NCBI RefSeq assembly: GCF_031450785.1
Contig: NZ_JARTWB010000002.1
Coordinates: 2,108,001 to 2,172,000, forward strand
Reading direction: 5' to 3'
Source: Caballeronia sp. LZ062
Lineage (GTDB): Bacteria; Pseudomonadota; Gammaproteobacteria; Burkholderiales; Burkholderiaceae
Length of the DNA: 64,000 bases
A program made the translations under genes and the position numbers. Below the pieces are notes generated by a model. The model was not told where the DNA came from and did not search any database. It was given only the letters and a program-made list of their open reading frames with translations. Below are positions 28,607 through 40,433 of the stretch, piece after piece; the first letter of the stretch is position 1, and the number at the start of each line of letters is the position of its first letter.

Positions 28607-29419
28607 ATGAAAATCGCATTCATCGGCGGCGGCAACATGGCCGCGGCGCTCATCGGCGGTCTCATCAAGCGCGGCGTCGCGCCTGCGGATATCTACGCCA
28701 TCGACATCAACGACGAAGCGCGCGCGCGCACCGCGAAGCAATTCGGCATCGAGACGGGCGCGGCCATCGACGCGAAGCTCGCCGGCTACGACGCCATCCT
28801 GCTTGCGGTGAAACCGCAGGTGCTCAAGGGCGTCGCCGAGGCGCTCGCGCCGCATCTGTCGCGGCAGACGGTCATCAGCATCGCGGCGGGCATCCGCGCG
28901 GCGGACCTCTCGCGCTGGCTCGGCGGCTACGCGCAAGTGGTGCGCACCATGCCGAACACGCCCGCGCTTATCGGCATGGGCGTGACGGGGCTCGCGGCGT
29001 TGCCGGCCGTGAGCGACGAAGCGAAGGCGCTTGCATCGCAGGTGCTGGAAGCCGTGGGCACGACCGTCTGGTTCGACGACGAAGCGAAGATCGACGCCGT
29101 TACCGCCATCTCCGGCAGCGGCCCCGCTTACGTGTTCTATTTCATCGAAGCGATGCAGGAAGCAGCGCGTGCGCTCGGCATGGACGAAGAGCAAGGCCGT
29201 GCGCTCGCGGTCGCGACGTTCACGGGCGCGGCGCAGCTCGCGGCGCAGTCGAGTGAACCGGCGAGCGTGCTGCGCGAGCGCGTGACGTCGAAGGGCGGCA
29301 CGACGGCAGCCGCGCTCGCCTCCTTCGATGCGCAAGGGGTGAAGGAAGCCATCGTGCGCGGCGTCCTGGCGGCAGAAGCGCGGGCCAAAGAAATGGGCGA
29401 TGAATTGGGCGCTGCGTGA
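28607..29419 (+). CDS. proC: Pyrroline-5-carboxylate reductase
   Basis: Final step of proline biosynthesis: NAD(P)H-dependent reduction of pyrroline-5-carboxylate. The 270-residue protein has an N-terminal Rossmann motif (IAFIGGGNMAAALIGGL), the central VRTMPNTPALIGMGVTG, and the C-terminal signature ITAISGSGPAYVFYFIEAM with RERVTSKGGTTAAALASF. All are diagnostic of ProC. Probably co-transcribed with yggS. Confidence 0.97.
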   Translation: MKIAFIGGGNMAAALIGGLIKRGVAPADIYAIDINDEARARTAKQFGIETGAAIDAKLAGYDAILLAVKPQVLKGVAEALAPHLSRQTVISIAAGIRAADLSRWLGGYAQVVRTMPNTPALIGMGVTGLAALPAVSDEAKALASQVLEAVGTTVWFDDEAKIDAVTAISGSGPAYVFYFIEAMQEAARALGMDEEQGRALAVATFTGAAQLAAQSSEPASVLRERVTSKGGTTAAALASFDAQGVKEAIVRGVLAAEARAKEMGDELGAA

Positions 29420-29457
29420 GGCTCTTGAACGTGCAGATCAGGCGTGGCGGGCGCCGG

Positions 29458-29884
29458 TTTTTCGATGAAAAGCCTGCTGCCGCGCCGCGCGACGTGCCTC
29501 AACAGCGGATCATGTGCGTTTAACGCGAGCAAAACGTCCGAATGAGTTTCTCGTCGCTCTCGACCACTTCGACGAGCATGACGGGCACGCACCGCTCGAT
29601 GGTTTCGTTCGCGCCCCGAATCACGACGCGGCGCGCGCGGGTTATTGGATGAAAAGCCTGCTGCCGCGCTGCGCGACGTGCCTCAACAGCGGATCATGTG
29701 CGTTCAAAGCGAGGATAAAAAACGGCGGGATGGGTTTCTCGTCGCTCTTGAGCACTTCGACGAGCTTGACGGGCGCGCACCGCTCGAGGATTCCTTCGGG
29801 CCCCGAAGCACGTCCAGTTCCATGCCTTCCACGTCGAGCTTGATGAAATCGACACGCGCGAGCATCAATAAATCGCCACGCGCC
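29458..29884 (-). pseudogene. Remnant of an FkbM-type methyltransferase, C-terminal part, tandemly duplicated
   Basis: Translated on the minus strand, the right-hand copy begins LLMLARVDFIKLDVEGMELD, with the FIKLDVEGME motif typical of FkbM-family SAM methyltransferases, then VLRGPKE. A frameshift separates this from ILERCAPVKLVEVLKSDEK. The left-hand copy, 184 bp further on, carries the matching RGAN-ETIERCVPVMLVEVVESDEK without that frameshift and then stops. The shared unit begins GATGAAAAGCCTGCTGCCGC at 29464 and 29648 on the plus strand. No N-terminal domain is present, so this is a decayed fragment directly after ubiA. Confidence 0.75.
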
Positions 29885-29892
29885 CCGCACTC

Positions 29893-30753
29893 TCAACCGG
29901 CAAGCGCGTACTGAAGCGCGATCCCCACGAACAACACGCCGCCCAGCCAGTTGTTGTGCCGGAACGCGGCGAAGCACGCCATGCGCTCCCGGTGACGAAT
30001 AAGCATGTAGTGATACGCCGCACAGCCCGCAGCGCCGAGCCAGCCGAGCCAGTACGGCCAGCCGAAGTGCAGCGTGATGCCGATGCCCGCGTAGATTGCG
30101 AGCGTCGCCGCGTAGCACAGCATCACGGCGAGCACGTCGTAGCGGCCGAAGGTCAGCGCGGACGTGCGGATGCCGATCTTGATGTCGTCGTCGCGATCGA
30201 CCATCGCGTATTCGGTGTCGTAGGCTACCGACCAGAACACGTTGGCCGCGAGCATGATCCACGCGAGCATCGGCACATGGTCCTGCACGGCGGCGAACGC
30301 CATCGGAATGCCGAAGCCGAACGCGATGCCCAGATACGCCTGCGGAATCGCGAAGAATCGCTTGGTGAACGGATACGTGCCCGCGACGAACAGCGCGAAC
30401 ACCGATAGCTCCTTCGTGAGCGCGTTGAGCGGCAGAATCAGCAGGAACGCGACGAGCGAGAGCGCCGCAGCCAGCGCCACCGCTTCCCACGCCCTGATCT
30501 TGCCCGACGTGATCGGCCGCTCGGCGGTGCGCTTCACGTAGCGGTCGAAGTCGCGGTCGGCGTAGTCGTTGATCGCGCAGCCCGCCGAGCGCATGAGCAG
30601 CGTGCCGACGGCGAAGATCACGATCAGCATCGGCGATGGCCGGCCATCCGACGCGATCCATAACGCGTTGAGCGTCGGCCACAAAAGCAGCAGGCTGCCG
30701 ATGGGCTTATCCAGGCGCACGAGGCGCATATAGAGCGGGAGACGGGCGAGCAT
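29893..30753 (-). CDS. ubiA: 4-hydroxybenzoate polyprenyltransferase UbiA
   Basis: Integral membrane prenyltransferase that attaches the polyprenyl tail to 4-hydroxybenzoate in ubiquinone synthesis. The 286-residue protein has about eight hydrophobic segments and both Asp-rich motifs: NDYADRDFD (first) and [12 protein letters not shown] (second). It begins [20 protein letters not shown], the standard UbiA start region. Transcribed towards the FkbM remnant; probably monocistronic. Confidence 0.96.
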   Translation of the reverse strand: MLARLPLYMRLVRLDKPIGSLLLLWPTLNALWIASDGRPSPMLIVIFAVGTLLMRSAGCAINDYADRDFDRYVKRTAERPITSGKIRAWEAVALAAALSLVAFLLILPLNALTKELSVFALFVAGTYPFTKRFFAIPQAYLGIAFGFGIPMAFAAVQDHVPMLAWIMLAANVFWSVAYDTEYAMVDRDDDIKIGIRTSALTFGRYDVLAVMLCYAATLAIYAGIGITLHFGWPYWLGWLGAAGCAAYHYMLIRHRERMACFAAFRHNNWLGGVLFVGIALQYALAG

Positions 30754-30819
30754 GGAAGGTGATCGAAGCAGGGATAAGCTATTTTAGTCCAGCTCCGCGC
30801 GCCGCCTCCCAAAGCAAAA

Positions 30820-30845
30820 GACCCGTGCAGTCCATCGCACGGGTC
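30820..30845 (-). terminator. Intrinsic terminator downstream of dps
   Basis: On the minus strand GACCCGTGC and GCACGGGTC form a perfect 9-bp stem around an 8-nt loop, followed by TTTT. It starts about 28 bp after the dps stop codon. Confidence 0.85.
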
Positions 30846-30873
30846 TCTGAAGCGGGGAAAAAACCGCTTTAAC

Positions 30874-31362
30874 TTACGCCAGCATCGAGCGCAGCATCCA
30901 CGCGGTCTTTTCGTGCGTCTGCATGCGCTGCGTGAGCAGGTCGGCGGTCGGCTCGTCGTTGGCGGCTTCGGTCGCCGGGAAAATTTCGCGCGCCGTGCGC
31001 ACGACCGCTTCCTGGCCTTCGACCAGCTGGCGAATCATGTCTTCGGCTTCGGGCACGCCTTCGGCTTCCGGAATGGACGAGAGCTTCGCGAAGTCGCGAT
31101 AGCTGCCCGGCGCATGCACGCCCAGCGCGCGGATGCGTTCCGCGATGGAATCCACAGCGGTGGCCAGTTCGGTGTACTGCGTCTCGAACATCAGATGCAG
31201 CGTGTTGAACATCGGACCCGTGACGTTCCAGTGGAAGTTGTGCGTCTTCAGGTACAGCGTGTAAGTGTCCGCGAGCAGCCGGGACAGCCCATCGGCGATC
31301 CGTTTGCGGTCTTTGTCGTTAATGCCGATGTTGACGGCAGGTGCAATGCCTTTCTTCGCCAT
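30874..31362 (-). CDS. dps: Dps-family DNA-binding ferritin
   Basis: A 162-residue ferritin-like protein that oxidises and stores iron and can protect DNA in stress and stationary phase. The inter-subunit ferroxidase ligands are visible: His44 (HNFHWNV), His56, Asp71 and Glu75 (DSIAERI), with the same spacing as E. coli Dps residues 51, 63, 78 and 82. The short N-terminus MAKKG carries two lysines that could contact DNA. It is followed by a clear terminator. Neighbours are catalase and OxyR, consistent with peroxide control, but I found no clear OxyR site before dps. Confidence 0.95.
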   Translation of the reverse strand: MAKKGIAPAVNIGINDKDRKRIADGLSRLLADTYTLYLKTHNFHWNVTGPMFNTLHLMFETQYTELATAVDSIAERIRALGVHAPGSYRDFAKLSSIPEAEGVPEAEDMIRQLVEGQEAVVRTAREIFPATEAANDEPTADLLTQRMQTHEKTAWMLRSMLA

Positions 31363-31530
31363 GATGACTCCGTGAAAGAGTGATTCGAACGTGGTGCGCG
31401 CCGCGCGTGACGCATTGTTTCGCCGCGCGGCGTTTCGAGCGTTCGACAGTGTAGCTTAGAAATGCCGCCGTTTCCTTGTGCGGCAAGGCTTTGAGCCGGC
31501 CATGCCGCAGGCCGGCGGCACCGCACGACG

Positions 31531-31695
31531 TCAGGCGGCCACGCCCGCGCCGTGCAGCGCGCTCGCGACGACCAGTCCGTATCCCGCCGCCACGATTCCG
31601 AATGCGAGTGCGACGCGCGCACCGCGCGTTGCCCGGCGGCTCGTCGCTTCAAGGCGATCCACCGCCTGACCGATGATGTTCAGTGTCTGGGTCAT
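31531..31695 (-). CDS. Small membrane protein downstream of catalase, 54 aa
   Basis: Short open frame with a good Shine-Dalgarno (GGGAGAAAGGA, about 4-5 nt before ATG). The product starts MTQTLNIIGQAVDRLE, then a basic stretch (SRRATRGARV) and one hydrophobic segment of about 20 residues (ALAFGIVAAGYGLVVASAL). It ends shortly after. It lies 46 bp after the catalase stop codon on the same strand and may be co-transcribed with it. I do not recognise a family. The ribosome binding site and clean membrane segment make it a credible gene. Confidence 0.65.
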   Translation of the reverse strand: MTQTLNIIGQAVDRLEATSRRATRGARVALAFGIVAAGYGLVVASALHGAGVAA

Positions 31696-31741
31696 GATCC
31701 TTTCTCCCGTTCAACTGCTGCCGCCGCGCGTATCACGCGAA

Positions 31742-33226
31742 TCAGACGGCAGCCGTGTCTTCAATGTCCTTGTTCACGTCGATCCGCTGCCCGAGCCGCG
31801 CGAGTGCATCGACCACGCCTTGTGCATACGCCGGATCGGCGCGGCGGAAGTGCTCGATCTGCCGCGCGACGATCTCGTCCGGCACGCCGTGAATGTGCCG
31901 CGCGATGTTGCCGAACAACCGCTCGCGGTGCGCATCGTCGAACAGGCGGAAGAGCGCGCCCGGCTGGCTGTAATAGTCGCCGTCCTCGCGATGATCGTAG
32001 CGATCCACCGCGCCCGCCGCGAGCGGCGGCTCGTTCACGCTTGCATCCTGCGCGAAGTCGCCGAAGCGGTTCGGCTCGTAGTTCACGCGGCCGCCGAGAT
32101 TGCCATCGACGCGCATCCCGCCATCGCGATGGAACGGATTCGCGACCGGCGTGCGCGGCGCGTTCACCGGAATCTGATGGTGATTGATGCCGAGCCGGTA
32201 GCGTTGCGTGTCGCCGTAGGAAAAGAGACGCCCCTGCAACAGACGGTCCGGCGAGAAGCCGATGCCCGGCACCACGTTCGCCGGCGTGAACGCCGACTGC
32301 TCGACATCCGCGAAATAGTTCTGCGCGTTGCGGTTCAGTTCGATCACGCCGACATCGATCAGCGGATAGTCCTTGTGCGGCCAGACCTTCGTGATGTCGA
32401 ACGGATTGATGTGATACGTCGCTGCGTCCGCTTCCGGCATGATCTGAACGCGGAAATTCCAGCGCGGGAAGTTGCCGCGATCGATGTTCTCGACCAGATC
32501 GCGCTGCGCGCTTTCGCGGTCAGCGGCGATCACGGCGGCGGCTTCGGCATCCGTGAAATTTTCGAGCGGCTGCTGCGACTTGAAGTGGAACTTCACGTAG
32601 AAGCGCTCGTTGTCCGCGTTGATGAACGAGAACGTGTGCGAACCGAAGCCGTGCATCTGCCGGTAATTCTTCGGGATGCCGCGATCACTCATCAAAATCG
32701 TCACCTGATGCAGCGATTCCGGATGACGCGACCAGAAATCCCACGCCGCCACGTTGCTGCGCAAATTCGTGTACGGATCGCGCTTTTGCGTGTGAATGAA
32801 GTCCGGAAACTTGAGCGGATCACGAATGAAAAATACCGGCGTGTTGTTGCCGACCACGTCCCAGTTGCCCTCTTCCGTGTAGAACTTGATGGAGAAGCCG
32901 CGCACGTCGCGCTCGGCATCGGCCGCGCCGCGCTCGCCAGCTACCGTCGAAAAGCGCATGAAAATGGGCGTTTCCTTGCCGACTTCGTTGAAGAGCTTCG
33001 CCTTCGTGTAGCGCGAAATGTCGTGCGTGACGCGCAACGTGCCGAATGCGCCCGAGCCCTTCGCATGCACGCGGCGCTCGGGAATCACTTCGCGGTCGAA
33101 GTGCGCCAGCTTCTCGATGAGCCAAAAGTCTTGCAGCGTCACGGGGCCGCGCAGGCCGGCGGTCTGCGAGTTCTGGTTGTCTCCTACGGGCGCGCCGCTG
33201 GCGGTGGTGAGTCGTTGGGTCGTCAT
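31742..33226 (-). CDS. katA: Monofunctional haem catalase
   Basis: Dismutates hydrogen peroxide. The 494-residue length fits the small-subunit (clade 3) catalases. The distal His is His54 in [12 protein letters not shown], the distal Asn about residue 127 in [20 protein letters not shown], and the proximal haem Tyr lies in [14 protein letters not shown]. No signal peptide is present, so it is probably cytosolic. The start is preceded by TGGAG. oxyR lies nearby on the same strand with the DUF805 gene between; a long AT-rich dyad precedes the small frame at 33283-33393. Confidence 0.95.
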   Translation of the reverse strand: MTTQRLTTASGAPVGDNQNSQTAGLRGPVTLQDFWLIEKLAHFDREVIPERRVHAKGSGAFGTLRVTHDISRYTKAKLFNEVGKETPIFMRFSTVAGERGAADAERDVRGFSIKFYTEEGNWDVVGNNTPVFFIRDPLKFPDFIHTQKRDPYTNLRSNVAAWDFWSRHPESLHQVTILMSDRGIPKNYRQMHGFGSHTFSFINADNERFYVKFHFKSQQPLENFTDAEAAAVIAADRESAQRDLVENIDRGNFPRWNFRVQIMPEADAATYHINPFDITKVWPHKDYPLIDVGVIELNRNAQNYFADVEQSAFTPANVVPGIGFSPDRLLQGRLFSYGDTQRYRLGINHHQIPVNAPRTPVANPFHRDGGMRVDGNLGGRVNYEPNRFGDFAQDASVNEPPLAAGAVDRYDHREDGDYYSQPGALFRLFDDAHRERLFGNIARHIHGVPDEIVARQIEHFRRADPAYAQGVVDALARLGQRIDVNKDIEDTAAV

Positions 33227-33282
33227 CGTGATACTCCAGTTTGTGTTGGCTTGGGATGATGAGTGCGTCGCTCAAGCGTTCC

Positions 33283-33393
33283 TTACGCGGTGCGGGCGAA
33301 GGCAACGAGGACGTCGAGCGCGACGGCGCGCAGTTCTGACCACGGCGTCGATAAGCTCGCGGTGCGGTATGCGTCGGGCTGGCGGGTTGTCAT
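33283..33393 (-). CDS. Possible 36-aa small ORF upstream of catalase
   Basis: ATG preceded by AGAGGA at about 8 nt; the product is MTTRQPDAYRTASLSTPWSE followed by a 16-residue hydrophobic tail ending VAFARTA. It ends 56 bp before the catalase start and is the first open frame after the AT-rich dyad at 33453-33498. It could be a true small protein or an upstream leader frame of the catalase message. It has no recognisable family and is short enough to be chance. Confidence 0.35.
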   Translation of the reverse strand: MTTRQPDAYRTASLSTPWSELRAVALDVLVAFARTA

Positions 33394-33452
33394 CGCTCTG
33401 TTCCTCTTGTCTTGTCGGAGCCGGGTGGCTCTCTGAGGACAGAGCATATCAA

Positions 33453-33498
33453 AACTATCAGATTCTAATATTCGATTAATTTTATTTATCCGATAGTT
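33453..33498. promoter_or_regulatory. AT-rich inverted repeat in the catalase upstream region
   Basis: AACTATC (33453-33459) and GATAGTT (33492-33498) form a perfect 7-bp inverted repeat around 32 bp of strongly AT-rich DNA, unlike the GC-rich surroundings. A regulator site or promoter region for catalase is likely. OxyR is the obvious candidate, but the spacing does not fit the usual ATAG-n7-CTAT repeats, so the binding protein is unassigned. Confidence 0.45.
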
Positions 33499-33534
33499 GT
33501 GACGCTGTGGACGGCGCAGTGCGCCGTCCACGCG

Positions 33535-33906
33535 TTACGCGGCGTTGAGCGGGTCCGAACCGTAGCGGTTCATGCCCTCTGTGCCGCGCGAACACGTCCA
33601 GATAAAGACCAAAATGCCGCCGATGAGCGGCACGAACGCGATGAGATAAAACCACCCGGATCGGCCGGTGTCGTGCAGTCGTCGGACCGTGACCGCGAGA
33701 CTCGGCACGAATAGCGCAAAAACAAAGAGCGTGACGAGTGAAACTATGCCTAGCGAATCTTCGTTCATGCCTATCAACCCCATTGCAAGCCCCCCGACGA
33801 TGCCCGCGAAAAGTTGGAAATACCAATATTCCGAACGGCGAGCACGGCCGTCGAAGGTAGCGAATTTCTCGATCAAAGCCACGCGAACTGCTTCAAAAAA
33901 GCCCAT
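33535..33906 (-). CDS. DUF805 membrane protein
   Basis: A 123-residue integral membrane protein of the DUF805 (YhaH-like) family, function unknown. Recognised by FATFDGRARRSEYWYFQLF near the N-terminus, two hydrophobic segments in the middle, and SLAVTVRRLHDTGRSGW followed by a third segment. The C-terminus ends NRYGSDPLN, also typical. Single gene between oxyR and catalase on the same strand, without obvious operon partner. Confidence 0.9.
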   Translation of the reverse strand: MGFFEAVRVALIEKFATFDGRARRSEYWYFQLFAGIVGGLAMGLIGMNEDSLGIVSLVTLFVFALFVPSLAVTVRRLHDTGRSGWFYLIAFVPLIGGILVFIWTCSRGTEGMNRYGSDPLNAA

Positions 33907-34052
33907 TCTTATTCTCGTTCCTGTGTATGAGGCGCGACGGAGATGCCGCGCCAGTGCGAAAATTTTAGGGCGCGAGGCACAGCGTTCTTATCGCGACAGC
34001 GGCAATTGACCAAAAAACACAGAACCGCACAAAAGTCGGCCGCCAAATAAAA

Positions 34053-34079
34053 AACCGCGCCTCTTTCGAGAGCGCGGTT
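34053..34079 (-). terminator. Intrinsic terminator downstream of oxyR
   Basis: On the minus strand AACCGCGC, CTCT, a short loop and GCGCGGTT can pair (one bulge), followed by TTTTTTATTT. It lies about 25 bp past the oxyR stop codon. Confidence 0.85.
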
Positions 34080-34104
34080 CACTGCACAGCAAAGACGGAA
34101 TCGT

Positions 34105-35064
34105 TTAATTCACCGCCACGGGCATATCCAGCTTTTTAACGCCCGGTAAATCGCAAGCGGCGATTGCATCAGAGATGGCGTCGATTGCCGGCAACCGCGT
34201 AAAGCTCTTGCGCCACGCGAGCACCACGCGCCGGTCCGGCACGGGTTCGTCGAACGGAACGTAACTGAGCAAGCCCGAGTCGATGCCCGGCGCGTGCGGC
34301 TTCACTTCCATGACCGACATGCGCGGCAGCACCGTGATGCCGACGCCGCTCGCGACCATGTGCCGAATCGTTTCCAGCGACGAGCCTTCGAACGTCTTCT
34401 GAATGCCGTCGGCGTTCTGCGAGAACCGCATGAGTTCCGGGCAGACGCCGAGCACATGATCGCGGAAGCAATGTCCGCTGCCGAGCAGCAGCATGGTTTC
34501 CTGCTTCAGATCGTCCGGGTCGATCTTGCTGCGGTTCTCCCACGCGTGCCCGGACGGCATGGCGACGACGAACGGCTCGTCGTAGAGCGCGCGCACCATC
34601 AGCCCGGTTTCGGGAAACGGCAGCGCCATGATCGCGACGTCGATTTCGCCCTGCTTCAAAAGCTCGATCAGCTTGAGCGTGTAATTTTCCTGCAGCATGA
34701 GCGGCATCTGCGGGACCGACTTGATCATCTGCTTGACGAGCGTCGGCAGCAGATACGGCCCGATGGTGTAGATGACGCCCAGGCGCAGCGGCCCGACGAG
34801 CGGATCCTTGCCCTGCTTGGCGATTTCCTTGATGGCGAGCGTCTGTTCGAGCACGCGTTGCGCCTGCGTGACGATCTGCTCGCCGATCGGCGTAACGCTG
34901 ACCTCGCTCGTGCCGCGCTCGAAGATCTGCACGTTCAGCTCGTCCTCGAGCTTCTTGATTGCCACCGACAGCGTCGGCTGGCTGACGAAGCACGCCTCGG
35001 CGGCGCGGCCGAAGTGCCGCTCGCGCGCCACCGCGACGATGTACTTCAATTCAGTGAGCGTCAT
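34105..35064 (-). CDS. oxyR: Peroxide-sensing LysR-family regulator OxyR
   Basis: A 319-residue LysR-type regulator. The N-terminal winged helix-turn-helix contains RHFGRAAEACFVSQPTLSVA. The two redox cysteines are at 199 and 208 in GSGHCFRDHVLGVCPEL, at the same positions as in E. coli OxyR, which distinguishes it from ordinary LysR proteins. It probably controls the nearby catalase and dps. A LysR/OxyR-like half site (35092-35106) sits 28 bp before the start and may mediate autoregulation. An intrinsic terminator follows. Confidence 0.95.
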   Translation of the reverse strand: MTLTELKYIVAVARERHFGRAAEACFVSQPTLSVAIKKLEDELNVQIFERGTSEVSVTPIGEQIVTQAQRVLEQTLAIKEIAKQGKDPLVGPLRLGVIYTIGPYLLPTLVKQMIKSVPQMPLMLQENYTLKLIELLKQGEIDVAIMALPFPETGLMVRALYDEPFVVAMPSGHAWENRSKIDPDDLKQETMLLLGSGHCFRDHVLGVCPELMRFSQNADGIQKTFEGSSLETIRHMVASGVGITVLPRMSVMEVKPHAPGIDSGLLSYVPFDEPVPDRRVVLAWRKSFTRLPAIDAISDAIAACDLPGVKKLDMPVAVN

Positions 35065-35091
35065 TGGGGACCAATGGAAGACATGGGTTCA

Positions 35092-35106
35092 ATAGGTTTG
35101 AGTTAT
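35092..35106. promoter_or_regulatory. Candidate OxyR autoregulatory site
   Basis: ATAG, seven bases, TTAT, one mismatch from the OxyR half-operator ATAG-n7-CTAT; it also fits the general LysR T-n11-A dyad. It lies 28 bp upstream of the oxyR start. Only one pair of half sites is seen, where a full OxyR operator has two. Confidence 0.4.
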
Positions 35107-35234
35107 ACACCTGCGAATGCCGGTTCGACAACTTGTCCATTTCCCGGCGCGCCGCTTGTAACCAGCGTAGCCCGCATGACTCGCGTAACCGGCGAATCAA
35201 ATAGGGACCGACGAAACGCCGGCAAGTTCGCGGC

Positions 35235-37433
35235 CTATGCCTTCAAATACTGCTCGCGTGCGCCGAGCCAGCGCGCCAGATGCCGCTCGACCGCATCCGG
35301 AAAGGCGTCGAGCATCTGTTGCGCGGCCTCGCGCGCGGGCTCGATCAGCCAGCCATCCTGTTCGAGACTCGCGAAGCGCAGCATGGCCTCGCCCGACTGG
35401 CGCGCGCCAAGAAATTCGCCGGGACCGCGAATCTCCAGATCGCGGCGCGCGATCTCGAAGCCATCGGTGGTTTCGCGCATGGTCTGCAAGCGAGCCCGCG
35501 CCGTCTGCGAGAGCGGATTCGAATACATCAGCACGCAGACGGACGCCGCGCTGCCCCGCCCCACGCGCCCGCGCAACTGATGCAGCTGTGCAAGGCCAAA
35601 GCGTTCGGCGTGCTCGATCACCATGAGCGACGCATTCGGCACGTCTACGCCGACTTCGATCACCGTCGTTGCAACCAGCAACTGCACCTCATTGCGCGAG
35701 AAGGCGTCCATGACCGCGGCTTTCTCGGCGGGCGCGAGCCGCCCGTGAACCAGCCCGACGCGCAATTCCGGCAGCGCAGCGACGAGCGTCTCGTAAGTCT
35801 CGACCGCCGTCTGCAACTGCAAGGTCTCGCTTTCTTCGATCAGCGGACACACCCAGTAGACCTGCCGCCCGGTCAGCGCCGCCTCGCGCACGCGGCCGAT
35901 GATCTCGTCGCGCCGGGAATCGGAGACCACTTTGGTCAAGATCGGCGTGCGGCCCGGCGGCAATTCGTCGATGGTCGAGACGTCGAGGTCCGCGTAGTAG
36001 GTCATCGCGAGCGTGCGTGGAATCGGCGTCGCGGACATCATCAGTTGATGCGGCTGGAAGTCGCGCGCGCCGTCCGCGGCTTTCTGCGCCTTCGCCCGCA
36101 ACGCGAGCCGCTGCGCGACGCCGAAGCGATGCTGCTCGTCCACGATCACGAGGCCGAGCCGCGCAAATTCCACCGTGTCCTGAATGATCGCGTGTGTGCC
36201 GATCACGAGTTGCGCCGTGCCTAGCGCCGCCGCCTCGCTCGCGGCGCGCTTGTCCTTCGCCTTCAGACTGCCCGCGAGCCACGCCACCGATACGCCGAGC
36301 GGCTCCAGCCAGCCGCGCAGCTTGCGCGCGTGCTGCTCGGCGAGAATCTCGGTCGGCGCCATGAGCGCGGCCTGATAGCCGGCGTCGATGGCCTGCGCCG
36401 CCGCGAGCGCCGCCACAATCGTCTTGCCGCTGCCGACATCGCCCTGAAGCAGCCGCTGCATCGGATACGCGAGTGTCAATTCGCCCGCGATTTCCGCGAC
36501 CACGCGCTCCTGCGCGCCGGTCAGCTTAAACGGCAGCGCATGCAATAAGCGCGTGACGAGCGAATCGGCATCGCTGGCGGTCCGGCGCGGCATTGCGGGC
36601 GCCGCGCGCGTGCGGCGCTCGGCGTGCGCGCGCTTGAGCGAAAGCTGCTGCGCGAGCAGTTCCTCGAACTTGATGCGCGTCCACGCCGGATGCGTACCGT
36701 CGATGAGCGCGGTTTCGTCCGAATCCGCGCGCGGATGATGCAGCGTCTTCACCGCGTCGAGCAGGCCCGGCAGATTCAGCGGCGCGAGGTGCGCGCGCGC
36801 CACCGGGTCCGGCATCAGTTCGGGCAGCGCCACGCGGGTGAGCGCATTGTCGATGGCCTTGCGCAAGTACGCCTGCGAGATGCCTGCCGTCGAAGGATAG
36901 ACGGGCGTCAGCGCCTGGGGCAGCGGCGTATCGCCATCGACGGGGCGCACCGCCGGATGCACCATCTCCAGCCCGAAGAAGCCGCCCCGCACGTCGCCGC
37001 GCACGCGCAGGCGCGTGCCGATGGCCATCTGCTTGACCTGCGAGCCGTAGAAGTTGAGAAAACGCAGCGTGAGTTCGTCGCCGGCGTCGTCGTGAATCTT
37101 GACGAGCAACTGCCTTCGCGGCCGATACGCAATCTCGTTGTCGAAGACGATGCCTTCGGTCTGCGCGATATCGCCAGGAATCAGCTCTGCGATGGGCGTG
37201 AGCGAGGTTTCGTCTTCGTAGCGCATGGGCAGATGCAGCACGAGGTCGATGTCCGATTTGAGCCCGAGTTTGGCGAGTTTGTCCGCGGTCTTGACGACGG
37301 GCTTTGCCTTCTTCGCCGCGTCGTCGCCGGTTTTCGCGCGCTTCGCCGCGGGCGCGGCGGCGAGCCCGGCGCCAGGCTCGGCGCTCGCGGGCGCATCGGC
37401 CGGGGAGGACAGGCGACGGTCGGACAAGGGCAT
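35235..37433 (-). CDS. recG: ATP-dependent DNA helicase RecG
   Basis: Branch-migrating helicase that regresses stalled forks and processes Holliday junctions. The 732-residue protein has an N-terminal wedge (OB) domain, including [20 protein letters not shown], and a helicase core with motif I GDVGSGKT, motif [13 protein letters not shown], motif [16 protein letters not shown] and motif [11 protein letters not shown]. The first 45 residues are an Ala/Lys-rich extension. Divergent from queA, with 78 bp between the two starts. Confidence 0.97.
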   Translation of the reverse strand: MPLSDRRLSSPADAPASAEPGAGLAAAPAAKRAKTGDDAAKKAKPVVKTADKLAKLGLKSDIDLVLHLPMRYEDETSLTPIAELIPGDIAQTEGIVFDNEIAYRPRRQLLVKIHDDAGDELTLRFLNFYGSQVKQMAIGTRLRVRGDVRGGFFGLEMVHPAVRPVDGDTPLPQALTPVYPSTAGISQAYLRKAIDNALTRVALPELMPDPVARAHLAPLNLPGLLDAVKTLHHPRADSDETALIDGTHPAWTRIKFEELLAQQLSLKRAHAERRTRAAPAMPRRTASDADSLVTRLLHALPFKLTGAQERVVAEIAGELTLAYPMQRLLQGDVGSGKTIVAALAAAQAIDAGYQAALMAPTEILAEQHARKLRGWLEPLGVSVAWLAGSLKAKDKRAASEAAALGTAQLVIGTHAIIQDTVEFARLGLVIVDEQHRFGVAQRLALRAKAQKAADGARDFQPHQLMMSATPIPRTLAMTYYADLDVSTIDELPPGRTPILTKVVSDSRRDEIIGRVREAALTGRQVYWVCPLIEESETLQLQTAVETYETLVAALPELRVGLVHGRLAPAEKAAVMDAFSRNEVQLLVATTVIEVGVDVPNASLMVIEHAERFGLAQLHQLRGRVGRGSAASVCVLMYSNPLSQTARARLQTMRETTDGFEIARRDLEIRGPGEFLGARQSGEAMLRFASLEQDGWLIEPAREAAQQMLDAFPDAVERHLARWLGAREQYLKA

Positions 37434-37511
37434 CTAATCTCTTCGCAAGTACAATGTGAGGTTTGTTCGGCGCTGACGTCTATTTCAGCTTCGTTCGCAC
37501 GACTTCAAGCC

Positions 37512-39765
<2,254 letters not shown>

Positions 39766-39972
39766 GCGAACGCCGGTCGCGGCCCGGCCGGCATTACAAT
39801 AAGCTTTCTATCGCTCGCCGAAACGCCTTGCGCGCGGGCCTAACGGCTTGATGCCAAAGCGCATTCCGGCGTCTTGCCGGCATGGGCGAGTGGTAGAATG
39901 TCGGGCTAATTTCTGAGCCGGTCTTCAAATCGCAATTTCGCAGTATTTTCGACGTATAACGGAGAGACCAAC

Positions 39973-40302
39973 GTGTCGTTCATTTCGAATGCCTTTGCAC
40001 AAGGCGCCACCGCGGGCAGCGCGGAATCGAGTCTGATGAGCTTTCTGCCGCTGATCCTGATGTTCGCGGTGCTGTACTTCATCATGATCCGTCCGCAAAT
40101 GAAGCGTCAGAAGGAGCATCGCAACATGCTGGCCGCCATGGCCAAGGGCGACGAAGTGGTGACCAACGGCGGTATCGTCGGCAAGGTGACGAAGGTGTCG
40201 GAAGCGTATGTCGGCGTGGAAATCGCCGAAGGCACGGAAATCACCGTGCAGAAGGCCTCCGTCACGACTATTCTCCCGAAGGGCACCATCAAGTCGCTGT
40301 AA
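39973..40302 (+). CDS. yajC: Preprotein translocase accessory subunit YajC
   Basis: Small inner membrane protein that associates with SecDF-YidC. The 109-residue product has one membrane segment (about 22-42, FLPLILMFAVLYFIMI) followed by RPQMKRQKEHRNML, the family signature, and a cytosolic domain with GDEVVTNGGIVGKV. The start codon is GTG, supported by GGAGAG about 10 nt upstream and by the expected family length. Upstream of secD and secF. Confidence 0.96.
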   Translation: MSFISNAFAQGATAGSAESSLMSFLPLILMFAVLYFIMIRPQMKRQKEHRNMLAAMAKGDEVVTNGGIVGKVTKVSEAYVGVEIAEGTEITVQKASVTTILPKGTIKSL

Positions 40303-40433
40303 GGCCAGATCCTTTCGCGTCCGGCGCGGCCTCGCTCCGAGCCCTCCGAGTCACACGAGTCACTCAAGCGGCTCGTCGCGCATAACGCCGGACGCCCTCT
40401 CCCCCGAAGCCAACTTTCTGTTCGGCCATCTCC

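Noticed and set aside
39881..39932. tRNA-like sequence (GGGCGAGTGGTAGAATG and GTCTTCAAATC)
   Set aside because: It recalls a D-arm and T-loop, but acceptor and anticodon stems do not pair and the 3' part is missing. It is better read as promoter DNA (TAGAAT) before yajC.
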